20,238 nucleotides of DNA from Candidatus Heimdallarchaeota archaeon (GCA_016839875.1 JAEOTK010000329.1:1-20238); one strand, 5' to 3'. Positions 7,606 through 15,795 are shown, numbered from the stretch's first letter. Notes: generated by a model not told the origin, from the sequence alone. Numbers and translations are program-made.

Positions 7606-8103
7606 TTATTGAGATTCTTCTTTTGTAAAGAACTTCCAAAAATCAAGCTTAGCAAAAATAGATGTGAACTCTTTGTACTTTGCTATGAAGACTAGAATGA
7701 AGATTATAACTGAACAAATTGCTGAAAGAAGACAAAATTCGCATAATGCTTGAATCACTACAATCTCTATAATAGTTAGATAAATCGAAAACGCTAAACC
7801 GAACAAACTTACAGCAGGTAAGAAGAAACTTAGCCAATAGGGATTTTTCTCGTAAATGAAAAGAAATACCAATAAAGTGATCAGAAGATAGAATATTATT
7901 CCCCACAAACTAACATGAACACCTAAGAATTTTGCATAAACACTTGTGTTAACTGCTTCACATTCAAACATGCCTTTGTCTATCAAACAATTGAAATTTC
8001 CAGTTAGTTCAGAGTAGAAGAGATAAAGTGCATCTACAAATCCAATCAAAGATATTCCGATTAGAGCATATAGAAAATTATTACTTTTACTCTTCTGTTT
8101 CAT
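7606..8103 (-). CDS. Vitamin K epoxide reductase (VKOR) family membrane protein
   Basis: A 165-residue integral membrane protein of the VKOR family, which in prokaryotes reoxidises a DsbA-like thioredoxin partner and passes electrons to a membrane quinone, making disulfides outside the cytosol. The core is complete: loop cysteines C39 and C48, the conserved Ser54 in VNTSVYAKFLGV, the segment WGIIFYLL (67-74), and the quinone-side C121-x2-C124 in LCEFCLLSA. About four membrane helices can be drawn (near 11-30, 64-84, 91-116, 120-141). There is no fused thioredoxin domain, so a separate partner is needed and none is in this window. The ATG at 8103 has a TATA-like box about 26 bases upstream. 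The adjoining carbohydrate genes give no clear functional link. Confidence 0.88.
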   Translation of the reverse strand: MKQKSKSNNFLYALIGISLIGFVDALYLFYSELTGNFNCLIDKGMFECEAVNTSVYAKFLGVHVSLWGIIFYLLITLLVFLFIYEKNPYWLSFFLPAVSLFGLAFSIYLTIIEIVVIQALCEFCLLSAICSVIIFILVFIAKYKEFTSIFAKLDFWKFFTKEESQ

Positions 8104-8124
8104 TCGTGTTATTTAAAATGACAA

Positions 8125-8134
8125 CATATTTAAA
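8125..8134. promoter_or_regulatory. TATA-like box between VKOR and the CpXC gene
   Basis: CATATTTAAA is nearly palindromic. On the minus strand it lies about 26 bases from the VKOR ATG (8103), the spacing of a leaderless transcript. On the plus strand it would start transcription near 8155, before ATG 8178. It may therefore serve one or both genes. Confidence 0.4.
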
Positions 8135-8177
8135 TGATAGGTCAATAATTCTATATTGGAAATTAGATGGGGTTCTA

Positions 8178-8702
8178 ATGCCATTAAAAGAGATTGAATG
8201 TCCTAGTTGTGGGACGAAGGTAAAAAAGAAGGTTTGTGATTCTATAAGTATTAATGAGAATCCAAAATGTTTGAAAGAGATAATGGAAGGTAAATTTAAC
8301 CACTCTTATTGTCCCAAATGCAAAACTAAGATTGAGCACAAGTCTCATGTTCTTCTTACATACTTACATCCTCCAAGATGGATATGGTTGGTATCTAAAA
8401 CCTATCAAAAGCCAGGATATGAAGAAAATTTCTTCAATAAGGTTATTCCACCAAATTCTACAGAGTTTATAGATCAAGAAATGGTTTTTGTTAATTTTAG
8501 TGAACCTTGTGATTGTCTAGAATTTGTACTCAATAGAAAGATGCCACAGAATTTTGATGATTGGGTTGGACTTGGAAAATTATATACTGGGGAAAAAGCA
8601 ATAAATTGCTACAAGAATGCTCTAAAACTAAACATTCAGGACAGAGAAGCTAAGCAGCTTTTGAATCAAGAATATGATAAGCTCAAAACTTATTCTACAT
8701 AG
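8178..8702 (+). CDS. CpXC-domain zinc protein with C-terminal TPR-like segment
   Basis: A 174-residue soluble protein. The N-terminus IECPSCGTKVKKKVCDSI begins a CpXC domain, a zinc-binding module of unknown function known in bacteria and archaea: C8-P-S-C11-G, then ENP..LKEIMEGKFN, then C45-P-K-C48. The family pattern of a C-P-x-C, an 'xDSIxxxxxP' stretch, 'LxxGxxN' and a second CPxC is present. The C-terminal part (about 128-170, WVGLGKLYTGEKAINCYKNALKL) looks like one tetratricopeptide-type helix pair. ATG 8178 is chosen because it immediately precedes the domain and follows GATGGGGT; ATG 8118 is in frame but lies upstream of the likely TATA box. It is divergent from VKOR. What it binds is unknown. 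Confidence 0.72.
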   Translation: MPLKEIECPSCGTKVKKKVCDSISINENPKCLKEIMEGKFNHSYCPKCKTKIEHKSHVLLTYLHPPRWIWLVSKTYQKPGYEENFFNKVIPPNSTEFIDQEMVFVNFSEPCDCLEFVLNRKMPQNFDDWVGLGKLYTGEKAINCYKNALKLNIQDREAKQLLNQEYDKLKTYST

Positions 8703-8743
8703 ATATGAAAAATAGAGTAAGATGAGAAATCAAGTTTCTCATT

Positions 8744-10990
8744 CTAAATTGATTTTAATTTCTTTCGTCTGACTGTAAAAACAATGAAGGATAAGAAACC
8801 AAGACTAATCAAGATTACACTGAATGAGCTGAAGCTATTCTCATCAGTAGGTAGAGGTTCAGTAACATTTTCAAAAGGTGCATTTATTGGGAAAGGATCT
8901 GTTGAACCTGCAATCCCTGCAATTCTATAATTGTCAACTTCTTCAGACCACCAGTTTCCTTCGAAAGTGTCAACATCAAACCATGTATTGTTGAATCCAT
9001 CGTCAAGTGCTTGTGATATTGATGAGGTACTTCCTCCATAGTTATTATCTATGAAATAATTGTGATATATAACGCTGTGTTGAGATCTGAAATCTAATGA
9101 AACTCCGAATTTCTCATTTCTTTCAAAAGTGTTGTCAACTATCTTACAAGCTGATGTAGAATAAAATCTTACTCCATACAAATTAAAACTTGCATTATTT
9201 GTAAGTATATCGAAGTAAACAGAATCAACAAGATAAATTGCACTATTTTCGTTGTATTCGAAAGTATTTTGTTCAATTGTATTGAAGATAGAATCTCTAG
9301 CATATAATCCGAAGAAGTTTGAGGTATATGTGTTTTCATAATAAACACAATCTCGTCCAAAAGTCATGACACTACCAACATGTATGTTCTGATGTATTAG
9401 ATTGTTTTCAAAAGTTATATTGGAAACAATATACATGTCCAAACCAACACCATTGAAACTGATATTACAGTTTGTAACTTCAGAATAAGTAAGATTGTAG
9501 AACTCTCCACCTCTATATAGGTTAGAAGAAAGATTATTATTATCAAATACTAGTTCAGAGCAGCTTTCAGCATCTATAGCTACATCATTAAATCGAATAA
9601 GGTTGTTCGCTATAAGGATGTCATTACATTCAAAAATCCCCATTCCAATTGAATTATTCTCAATCTCGTTATTCACAATCTCACAAGAAGTACAAGCATA
9701 AAGCAATATTCCATAGGTTGTATCAACTATAATCTGATTCTGAACTGTTACATTCGTACAATTAACCAAGAAGATTTGACCATATTCAGCAACAGAAAGT
9801 GTCATATCACTCTTACTAATAAATACGCCTAATTTTAAACCATTTACAGTGTTATTATAGAAATAATAATTTGAGTAACTCGCAACTGAAGTTTCTACCG
9901 CAAATAAACCACAATCGGTGAAACTATTCTCACCAATAACTATGTTTTGACATATTTCGAAATACAATCCAAGGTTCATATTAGAGAAAGTATTTCCAAT
10001 CACTGTACAATTAGTAGATATAATAATATCCAATCCATTATCCAAGTTCGAAGAAAAGAGATTATCTTGAATCAATAAATTGGTACAATTGAAGGCATAT
10101 ATACCTTTTAATGTATTCTGAAATTCTTGGTTTTTGATAGTTATGTTGTTTGAATTATACATAATGATTTGTCCATATTCGAGAGTTGTGTAGCTTAGTG
10201 AATCATTGTTGAAGAAAAAGCCTAGTTTCAAACCATTAATTGTATTTAATTTCACAACATATCTAGAATATAATGATATCTCATCTTCAAAGATCCATAG
10301 TCCATTATTATTTAGAGAATTGTTGATGATATATCCCCCCTCGCATGTCAGTGAATAAATCCCAAATATTTGATTATCAGATACAAGATTATCAATAGTT
10401 GAACAATTTAATGAAAGCTTGTTAAGGCGGATTCCAAGAAACTCATTTCTATCACATGTGTTCCCGATAATGGTACAATTAGGAGAATTCTCAAGGTCAA
10501 TTCCGATGTTATTAGCAGTACAATTATTTCCATCTATAGTTACATTCAAACAATTTATGATGAGAATACCTCGTGATTGAACTGTGTTTATAGTGTTATT
10601 TCTCAATGTTGCTACACCATCATCTGTATTAACCAGTTTAATACCACTGTGGGTCACATTCCTTATAACACAATTCTGGATTACAAAATGAGCCGATATT
10701 CCTGCGATATACATCCCATAACCTACTTGATCTTCAATTAGAAAATTCTCGATCCTGTAAGGATCACTAGCAGTACCTGAACCAGGAAATCCTGAAGTAA
10801 CAAAATCACTGTTTGAATAGAGATAGATGGTACTTCGAGGTGTTAAGGAAGATAATGAAGATCTATCTTCATCTTCAACAAGAATATCCTGAAGACCAAA
10901 AGTGCTTGTTGATGGAATTACAATCGAAATTGTTAACAAAGCAAATATGAATAAACTTGATAATTTTACGCGGTTAATGATAATAATCAC
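8744..10990 (-). CDS. Secreted, membrane-anchored NosD-like beta-helix protein
   Basis: A 748-residue surface protein. A signal-peptide-like N-terminus (about 9-32, LSSLFIFALLTISIVI then a small-residue stretch) leads to the segment GFPGSGTASDPYRIENF (67-83) common at the start of archaeal NosD-type beta-helices. Then come many 20-25 residue turns of the form 'N.T...N...N..GI.L..C.N..I..N', the right-handed parallel beta-helix pattern. A C-terminal hydrophobic segment (about 718-740) followed by RRKKLK should anchor it with the helix outside. Such proteins often bind or cut polysaccharide, but no catalytic residues are identifiable. The reading frame opens with GTG 10990; no ATG precedes the signal peptide in frame, and a TATA-like box at 11025-11034 fits this start. 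Residues 230-310 and 361-441 are an internal duplication. Confidence 0.85.
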   Translation of the reverse strand: MIIIINRVKLSSLFIFALLTISIVIPSTSTFGLQDILVEDEDRSSLSSLTPRSTIYLYSNSDFVTSGFPGSGTASDPYRIENFLIEDQVGYGMYIAGISAHFVIQNCVIRNVTHSGIKLVNTDDGVATLRNNTINTVQSRGILIINCLNVTIDGNNCTANNIGIDLENSPNCTIIGNTCDRNEFLGIRLNKLSLNCSTIDNLVSDNQIFGIYSLTCEGGYIINNSLNNNGLWIFEDEISLYSRYVVKLNTINGLKLGFFFNNDSLSYTTLEYGQIIMYNSNNITIKNQEFQNTLKGIYAFNCTNLLIQDNLFSSNLDNGLDIIISTNCTVIGNTFSNMNLGLYFEICQNIVIGENSFTDCGLFAVETSVASYSNYYFYNNTVNGLKLGVFISKSDMTLSVAEYGQIFLVNCTNVTVQNQIIVDTTYGILLYACTSCEIVNNEIENNSIGMGIFECNDILIANNLIRFNDVAIDAESCSELVFDNNNLSSNLYRGGEFYNLTYSEVTNCNISFNGVGLDMYIVSNITFENNLIHQNIHVGSVMTFGRDCVYYENTYTSNFFGLYARDSIFNTIEQNTFEYNENSAIYLVDSVYFDILTNNASFNLYGVRFYSTSACKIVDNTFERNEKFGVSLDFRSQHSVIYHNYFIDNNYGGSTSSISQALDDGFNNTWFDVDTFEGNWWSEEVDNYRIAGIAGSTDPFPINAPFENVTEPLPTDENSFSSFSVILISLGFLSFIVFTVRRKKLKSI

Positions 10991-11024
10991 CTAGCAATAA
11001 TACGATTTTAATATAACTTCGCAC

Positions 11025-11034
11025 ATTTATATAG
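11025..11034 (-). promoter_or_regulatory. TATA-like box for the NosD-like gene
   Basis: On the minus strand this reads CTATATAAAT, close to the archaeal TATA consensus, about 39 bases before GTG 10990. A leader of about 13 bases is expected, which supports the GTG start. The AGGTGAT spanning the GTG also resembles a ribosome binding site, so a non-standard start a few codons downstream cannot be excluded. Confidence 0.5.
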
Positions 11035-11103
11035 TTGACTGAATTAAAATCTAGCAAATAATCAAACTGAATCATTGGAGAAAACAGTTTCAGGGGTAAT
11101 ATA

Positions 11104-11144
11104 TCGATTTCAGATAAAGTGAAATATAAGTCGATTTGAGATAA
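11104..11144 (+). repeat. Direct repeat TCGATTTNAGATAA, two copies
   Basis: Copies at 11104-11117 and 11131-11144 agree at 13 of 14 positions and start 27 bases apart, in the 225-base divergent region between the NosD-like and glycosyltransferase genes. TATA-like stretches follow. It could be a tandem regulator-binding site; this is inferred from position and repetition only. Confidence 0.45.
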
Positions 11145-11215
11145 TTTTTAATAAGCTTCTTCATATCTTTAGAAAAATAGGTTACTTAATAATCGAATTC
11201 TAAAAGGAAAATAAA

Positions 11216-12115
11216 ATGAAAGCTAGTAAATCTCTAAAAGAAGTTAAGATAGGTTTTGTTGGTGCTCACACAAAATCTTTGAAAGCAGATCTTGAAAAAC
11301 GAGGGTATCAGATTAAGCTTCTTCCCATTTCTCATTTCCCCAATATAAGAGAAATCAAGGAATTAGATATTATCTATGGTTCATTCTTTCAATCATCATG
11401 GCCATGGTTTTTTGTAAGTAAATTACGAAGAAAAAAAACAATGTGTCACTGGATAGGTTCCGATTCGCTATTAGCTAACAAAAATTTCATAAGAAAACTT
11501 CAAAGAAAGATCTTTACAAGATTCATTGACATCAATGTTGCTGTTTCAGATAGAATAAAAGATGAACTCTCTGAAATGGGGATTGAAAGCACAGTTCTTT
11601 TTCATGGATCAGATATTGAGCCTGAAGAGGTTCCAATGCCATCTAAATTTGCAGCACTTGTTTATTTCATGGAAGGTAGTGAGACTCTTTATGGAATCAA
11701 TAGGATTGTAGAGATCTCAAAAGAATTCCTAGATATTGATTTCTACTTCATAGGTTATTTTAATCCTGAAAACTTCAAAGAGTTGGAAAAACAGCAGAAT
11801 CTACATTTCTTGGGTTTTATTGATATGAATGAGATATGGCCTAAAATTAATGTAATTCTACGAATGACAGTTCATGATGGATTTCCCAAAGTAATTCTGG
11901 AAGCTTATGCAAAAGGTAAGTATGTAATTCATAGTTTTCCTTTGCCTGGTGTCATACACTGTGAAACAAATGAAGATGTTATAGAAGAGTTGAAGAAATT
12001 ACAGAAGATAAAAGAAGTAAATAAAGAAGGAATTAAACTGTTCGAAGAACAACTTCATTTTGATAGATTTGTTGAGAAATTTGAAGAAATTTGCGTAAAA
12101 TTACTATCCTCTTAG
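11216..12115 (+). CDS. GT-B-fold glycosyltransferase (GT4-like)
   Basis: A 299-residue cytosolic glycosyltransferase with a shortened GT-B fold. The N-terminal domain opens with KIGFVGAHTKSL and contains HWIGSDS (78-84), a form seen in acceptor-side loops of such enzymes. The C-terminal domain carries RMTVHDGFPKVILEAYAKGK (216-235), the donor-binding helix motif of GT4-type enzymes, in which Glu229 would contact the nucleotide sugar. It is shorter than the usual 350-400 residues, but both domains are recognisable. ATG 11216 has AAAGGA about 9 bases upstream. The next genes, an epimerase/reductase and a methyltransferase, suggest that it builds a surface or lipid-linked glycan. The sugar donor and acceptor cannot be told. 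Confidence 0.82.
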   Translation: MKASKSLKEVKIGFVGAHTKSLKADLEKRGYQIKLLPISHFPNIREIKELDIIYGSFFQSSWPWFFVSKLRRKKTMCHWIGSDSLLANKNFIRKLQRKIFTRFIDINVAVSDRIKDELSEMGIESTVLFHGSDIEPEEVPMPSKFAALVYFMEGSETLYGINRIVEISKEFLDIDFYFIGYFNPENFKELEKQQNLHFLGFIDMNEIWPKINVILRMTVHDGFPKVILEAYAKGKYVIHSFPLPGVIHCETNEDVIEELKKLQKIKEVNKEGIKLFEEQLHFDRFVEKFEEICVKLLSS

Positions 12116-12183
12116 AAACTTCTAGTAGGTGCCATTCATAATCAGTAATAAAACTCTTAAGCACGTGGTATTTTTAATAACTG

Positions 12184-13071
12184 ATGAGAGTTTTAATAAC
12201 AGGTTCTTGTGGTTTTCTTGGAATAAATCTAGTTGAACACATAAAACGAACACATAGTAACTGGGAAATTTATGGGTTTGACAGAAGAGAGAATTTGAAG
12301 CACGAGTATAATTTTGAGAAAATCGATTTTAACACAAATATAGATTGGAAAAAGAAGTTAAATGAGATAGAACCTGATTTGATTTTCCATCTGATAGGTA
12401 TTGTTAGGGGTACCAATCAACAGTTCTTCAATACCAATACATGTTCGTTCTTCAATTTCATTGAAGGTGTTCGTGAATCTGATCTGAAAAGTAGACTATT
12501 AGTTATAGGAACTGCAGCTCAATACGGACATGTTTTAGACGAAGAAAATCCAATAAGCGAAAATCGCATTACTTCACCAGTTAATATATATGGTTTGACA
12601 AAAGACTGGCAAGAAAAACTTGCCTTGTTTTATCATAAAACATACGGTATAGACGTTATTTGCACAAGACCAAGCTCATTCATAGGAAAAGATGTTTTAC
12701 CTCAATTGCTATCAGGATATTTAATTAGAAAATTTACAGAATCAGAAAAGAAAGTTAACATAGAAGTCACTAATGCTTCAGATGTGAGGGATTACATTGA
12801 TGCAAGAGATTTATGTTCAGCTTTGGTTACACTTCAGTTAGATCCTACAACAAATGGTGAAGTGTTCAATATCTCATCCAATGAACCTATTACCAATATA
12901 GATTTCATAAAACTATTCGAAAAAGTAACTGGAAAAGAAGCTTCAGTTAGTTATTCTTATCCTGATAAGGAACCATTGAAGATTTGGTTGGATAACTCTA
13001 AGATATTGGAAAAGAGTGATTTTAAAGTTGAATATACGTTAGAGGATTCAGTAGCTTGGAGTTTGCAATAG
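12184..13071 (+). CDS. NAD(P)-dependent sugar-nucleotide epimerase/reductase (extended SDR)
   Basis: A 295-residue extended short-chain dehydrogenase. The Rossmann dinucleotide motif is ITG7-S-C-G10-F-L-G13, and the catalytic pair is Y136-x3-K140 in VNIYGLTK, with Thr110 in GTAAQYG at the position of the catalytic Ser/Thr. RPSSFIG (162-168) and SDVRDYIDARDL follow as in sugar-nucleotide epimerases and GDP-4-keto-6-deoxyhexose reductases (Rmd-like). It would act in the cytosol on a nucleotide sugar that the neighbouring glycosyltransferase could use. ATG 12184 begins directly before the Rossmann motif and has little room for a leader. The precise reaction cannot be assigned: epimerase, 4,6-dehydratase and 4-reductase share these motifs. 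Confidence 0.82.
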   Translation: MRVLITGSCGFLGINLVEHIKRTHSNWEIYGFDRRENLKHEYNFEKIDFNTNIDWKKKLNEIEPDLIFHLIGIVRGTNQQFFNTNTCSFFNFIEGVRESDLKSRLLVIGTAAQYGHVLDEENPISENRITSPVNIYGLTKDWQEKLALFYHKTYGIDVICTRPSSFIGKDVLPQLLSGYLIRKFTESEKKVNIEVTNASDVRDYIDARDLCSALVTLQLDPTTNGEVFNISSNEPITNIDFIKLFEKVTGKEASVSYSYPDKEPLKIWLDNSKILEKSDFKVEYTLEDSVAWSLQ

Positions 13072-13180
13072 AACTTAAAGATTTCACTATCTTATTCTTG
13101 ACAAAAAGCAAGGAAAATCGACACTCATTTGTTCCAAGCATAATATTAAGAAGTCTAGCATTATTTTTTATTTGTTAGAA

Positions 13181-13963
13181 ATGGAGATTGAGTGGGAAAA
13201 AGAAATCTTGTATAAAGATCTTGTTAATTGGGATAATAGATTACAAAAAGAAGCTCCGTTTTTTAAAGAATTATTGGACAGTTTCAATTCCAAAGATGTA
13301 AAAATCCTTGATGTTTCCTGCGGAACTGGTTTCCATTTAGTAATGTTTTCCAAATGGGGATTCAGTGGAGTTGGAATAGATATTTCTGAAAAGAATATCA
13401 ACGAAGCAATAGAACTTGCGAAAAAAAGCAAAGCAGAAAAGAAAATAGATTTTATCGTAGGTAATATTTTAGAAATTAATAAGAAACTAAAGGGAGATAG
13501 GTTTGATTTCATTCTATTTATTGGGAATACTTTTTCTATTTTTTCTACAGAAGAGAGAAAATCACTGTTGGATCAACTTATTGAGTTACTAAATACAGAC
13601 GGAAAAATATTGATTCAAGCTGTGAATTATCTATCACATCAGGAAGATAAAGAGTGGTTTTATAATCCAAATATTCAAAGAGATAAAGATGGAGCATTAG
13701 TTTTTCATAACAGGATTATGGAATGGAAAGAAGTAAACAACAAAATAACAATGTATGTACATAAAATACAACAAGATTCAAAACATCATGAGGAATTTGA
13801 ACTACAGACAAAAACGACAGAATTCTATGTTCCAAAAATGAAGGATTTTGATTATTTACAAGATATTGAGAATCTTAAAATCTCTTTCTTTGGGGATTAT
13901 AATAAAACCAAATTTATAGAAAAAAGGAGTAATGATATTGTTATTCTGATTGAGAGAAATTAA
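13181..13963 (+). CDS. Class I SAM-dependent methyltransferase
   Basis: A 260-residue soluble methyltransferase. Motif I is I42-L-D-V-S-C-G-T-G50, then G-I-D-I (motif II acid after VGIDIS), then FDFILFIGNTFSIF for motif IV, and a C-terminal half rich in strands, probably for substrate binding. ATG 13181 is preferred; TTG 13172 in frame would add three residues, and no ribosome site separates them, but the AT-rich stretch at 13160-13170 suggests a nearly leaderless start. It follows the epimerase by about 110 bases and may modify a sugar or glycan, which is inference. Its last 4 bases overlap the convergent gene on the other strand. Confidence 0.82.
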   Translation: MEIEWEKEILYKDLVNWDNRLQKEAPFFKELLDSFNSKDVKILDVSCGTGFHLVMFSKWGFSGVGIDISEKNINEAIELAKKSKAEKKIDFIVGNILEINKKLKGDRFDFILFIGNTFSIFSTEERKSLLDQLIELLNTDGKILIQAVNYLSHQEDKEWFYNPNIQRDKDGALVFHNRIMEWKEVNNKITMYVHKIQQDSKHHEEFELQTKTTEFYVPKMKDFDYLQDIENLKISFFGDYNKTKFIEKRSNDIVILIERN

Positions 13964-14754
13964 TAATCATCATATGGATCGATTGTTTCCTCCAACAATT
14001 CGACTTTCTTACCTACTGCAGTGAAAATAGGAAAAGCTATTACTCTAAGCTTATCTTTGATAAATTTCTTTTCTTCCTCAATCTTTATTTTATATTCTTC
14101 TTCACTGATTAAACCTTCCAATAAAATAATGTTCCAGTCATTTTCAATACATCCTTCTAATTCTTCATGTGGCCATACTCTTGTATTAATAGTGAGAGAA
14201 GTTTCAAGTCCTGCAGAGGAAAATATTGATAACAGTTTTTTTCCAACGATGGGGTCACCGCCTTCTTTCATAATTGTTTTGATAAAGTGTTCCCCTAATT
14301 CTAATTCAGGATGTTCAATCCATCCAGAGTAATCAGGTTCTGCTAAGGCAACTATAAATCCACCTTTTTTACAAACTCTTTTTAATTCCATTAAAGCCTT
14401 GAAAGGTTTATCTTTCCAGATAAAAAAATAGTGACAAAAAACTATATCAAAGGATTCATCTCTCATTGATAATTTCTCTGATGTATCTCTGAAGAATTCC
14501 ACTCCACTTATTCTTTCTGCAGCATCAGCTACATTAATATGATCAGAATCAATAGCAGTGATTTGTGCATTAGTATGTTTTCGTATTTCTTCTGTTATCC
14601 ATCCTTGTCTAAAACCAACCTCTAAAACTCTTCTGGCGTTTTTAAGACCTATTTTTTCATAGAGTTCTTCTCTGAATACTCTAGTATAATTTAACTCGCG
14701 AATAAAACCTTCATAATATTGAGGGGAATGATCAGGGCAAAATCCTTCACTCAT
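13960..14754 (-). CDS. Class I SAM-dependent methyltransferase (Methyltransf_11/UbiE-like)
   Basis: A 264-residue soluble methyltransferase unlike its neighbour in sequence. Motif I is V43-L-E-V-G-F-R-Q-G51, Asp69 in ITAIDSD binds the SAM ribose, SFDIVFCHYFFIW (101-113) is motif IV, and RVCKKGGFIVALAEPDYSGW (126-145) is the post-motif strand. The second half (150-264) is helical with a charged stretch ISEEEYKIKIEEEKKFIKDK and ends in acidic IDPYDDY. The start ATG 14754 has GGAAG about 8 bases upstream and a TATA-like box near 14795-14805. It converges on the methyltransferase at 13181-13963 with a 4-base overlap of coding ends. Substrate unknown; small metabolite, quinone or sugar are all possible. 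Confidence 0.82.
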   Translation of the reverse strand: MSEGFCPDHSPQYYEGFIRELNYTRVFREELYEKIGLKNARRVLEVGFRQGWITEEIRKHTNAQITAIDSDHINVADAAERISGVEFFRDTSEKLSMRDESFDIVFCHYFFIWKDKPFKALMELKRVCKKGGFIVALAEPDYSGWIEHPELELGEHFIKTIMKEGGDPIVGKKLLSIFSSAGLETSLTINTRVWPHEELEGCIENDWNIILLEGLISEEEYKIKIEEEKKFIKDKLRVIAFPIFTAVGKKVELLEETIDPYDDY

Positions 14755-14865
14755 TGTTTCTACTTCCTATATTTTAAGCTATTATAATTCTGATTGATAA
14801 ATAAGCCTTTGTGTAAATATATTTTCTCTTCTTTGAAAACAAACAAATTTTATCAATAATTTTGT

Positions 14866-14904
14866 TTAACTAGTCTATAGGGATAAATGTGGATAGCTAG
14901 TTAA
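14866..14904 (+). repeat. Imperfect inverted repeat followed by a T-run
   Basis: TTAACTAGTCTA (14866-14877) pairs with TAGCTAGTTAA (14894-14904), giving 11 pairs with one bulged T and a 16-base loop, and a T-rich run follows at 14905-14910. On the plus strand this resembles a terminator, but no plus-strand gene ends here. The remaining part of 14755-14958 shows no gene. Confidence 0.3.
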
Positions 14905-14958
14905 TTTTTTTTCTTTTTCAACATGTTTCAATTAGCTCTAAGAGATAAAAAAATATTG

Positions 14959-15651
14959 TTATTTTTCTCTCTTTAGTGAAAAGATTATCAATGTTCCTGT
15001 TATTATCGCTAAGATTTCATAGAAATCGACAAACAGACCCCAGAAGAACGAAATACTGAAAATAATTGAGTTACTAATCATGCGTCCCACTAATAGTATA
15101 TACATTACTTCCATTGTATAAAGGAAAGTTGTTAATCCGAAAAGTAACAGAACTACACCCAATATTTTACTCAAATTGCTTTCTTCGGTCATTATATGGA
15201 TTTTTTTCCACAAACACAAAAGAATGAAAATATATGATAGAGTGTACAATATAGCGAAAACTGATTGGGCAATAACAATTCCTTCTTTAAGTAGATGCTT
15301 ATATATTTTCACTTCCGCAACAATAAATAGGATGATATTCACTACTTGGATAACCAAGACAATTAAAGATCCTATTAATCCAATTTTGTTGTATTTTTCT
15401 GTTGATTCTTTTCTCAATTTGCAATAGAAAAACGCAAAAATCAAGCAAGTTACAATAAGATTTACTAAGAAGAACAATGTAAATGTTGTTGTTTCAATTT
15501 GCCTATTAAAGAGACTAGGATATGATGGATCTAAAATATCCGCTCTTAATCTCAAAACATAGTGTATTCTTTTTATTAGAATTGTTACTATTGTTCCTAT
15601 TATTAATGTTAGACCTATCCATTTTAGTCGTAGAGATTTAGGTTCTGACAT
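14959..15651 (-). CDS. Six-helix membrane protein, unknown function
   Basis: A 230-residue polytopic membrane protein that I do not recognise. About six membrane helices can be drawn, near residues 11-27, 57-76, 89-112, 126-147, 161-187 and 194-226, joined by short basic or acidic loops; a longer outside or inside loop spans 28-56. There are no cysteine pairs, no conserved catalytic motif and no nucleotide-binding site. The C-terminus is KREK, probably cytosolic. ATG 15651 is preceded at about 26 bases by a TTTATAAA box shared with the divergent cupin gene, so the transcript should be leaderless. A 204-base gap separates it from the methyltransferase downstream, so the two need not be co-transcribed. 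Confidence 0.7.
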   Translation of the reverse strand: MSEPKSLRLKWIGLTLIIGTIVTILIKRIHYVLRLRADILDPSYPSLFNRQIETTTFTLFFLVNLIVTCLIFAFFYCKLRKESTEKYNKIGLIGSLIVLVIQVVNIILFIVAEVKIYKHLLKEGIVIAQSVFAILYTLSYIFILLCLWKKIHIMTEESNLSKILGVVLLLFGLTTFLYTMEVMYILLVGRMISNSIIFSISFFWGLFVDFYEILAIITGTLIIFSLKREK

Positions 15652-15671
15652 GTCAAAGTCAGTTGTCTAAT

Positions 15672-15682
15672 GATTTATAAAG
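15672..15682. promoter_or_regulatory. Palindromic TATA box between divergent genes
   Basis: GATTTATAAAG contains the palindrome TTTATAAA. It is centred about 26 bases from the ATG of the membrane-protein gene (15651, minus strand) and 23 bases from an in-frame ATG at 15700 on the plus strand, so it could fire in both directions. Confidence 0.45.
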
Positions 15683-15795
15683 ATTGTTAGAAAAAAACTA
15701 TGTTTCTTTCTCATCATCCTGATGTGAAATCTGTTTACTTCTCTTCTATTAAAGAAACAAATAAAAAAAGGTTAACAAATATCTTATTGATAAAT

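Noticed and set aside
8118..8702. ATG 8118 as start of the CpXC protein
   Set aside because: It lies upstream of the likely TATA box and adds 20 residues outside the domain; ATG 8178 begins at the domain.
9169..9360. Minus-strand open frame inside the NosD-like gene
   Set aside because: It is an alternative-frame shadow of a long coding region with clear beta-helix repeats and has no features of its own.
12140..12183. CACGTG palindrome before the epimerase gene as an operator
   Set aside because: A single six-base palindrome without a second copy or spacing evidence is not enough.
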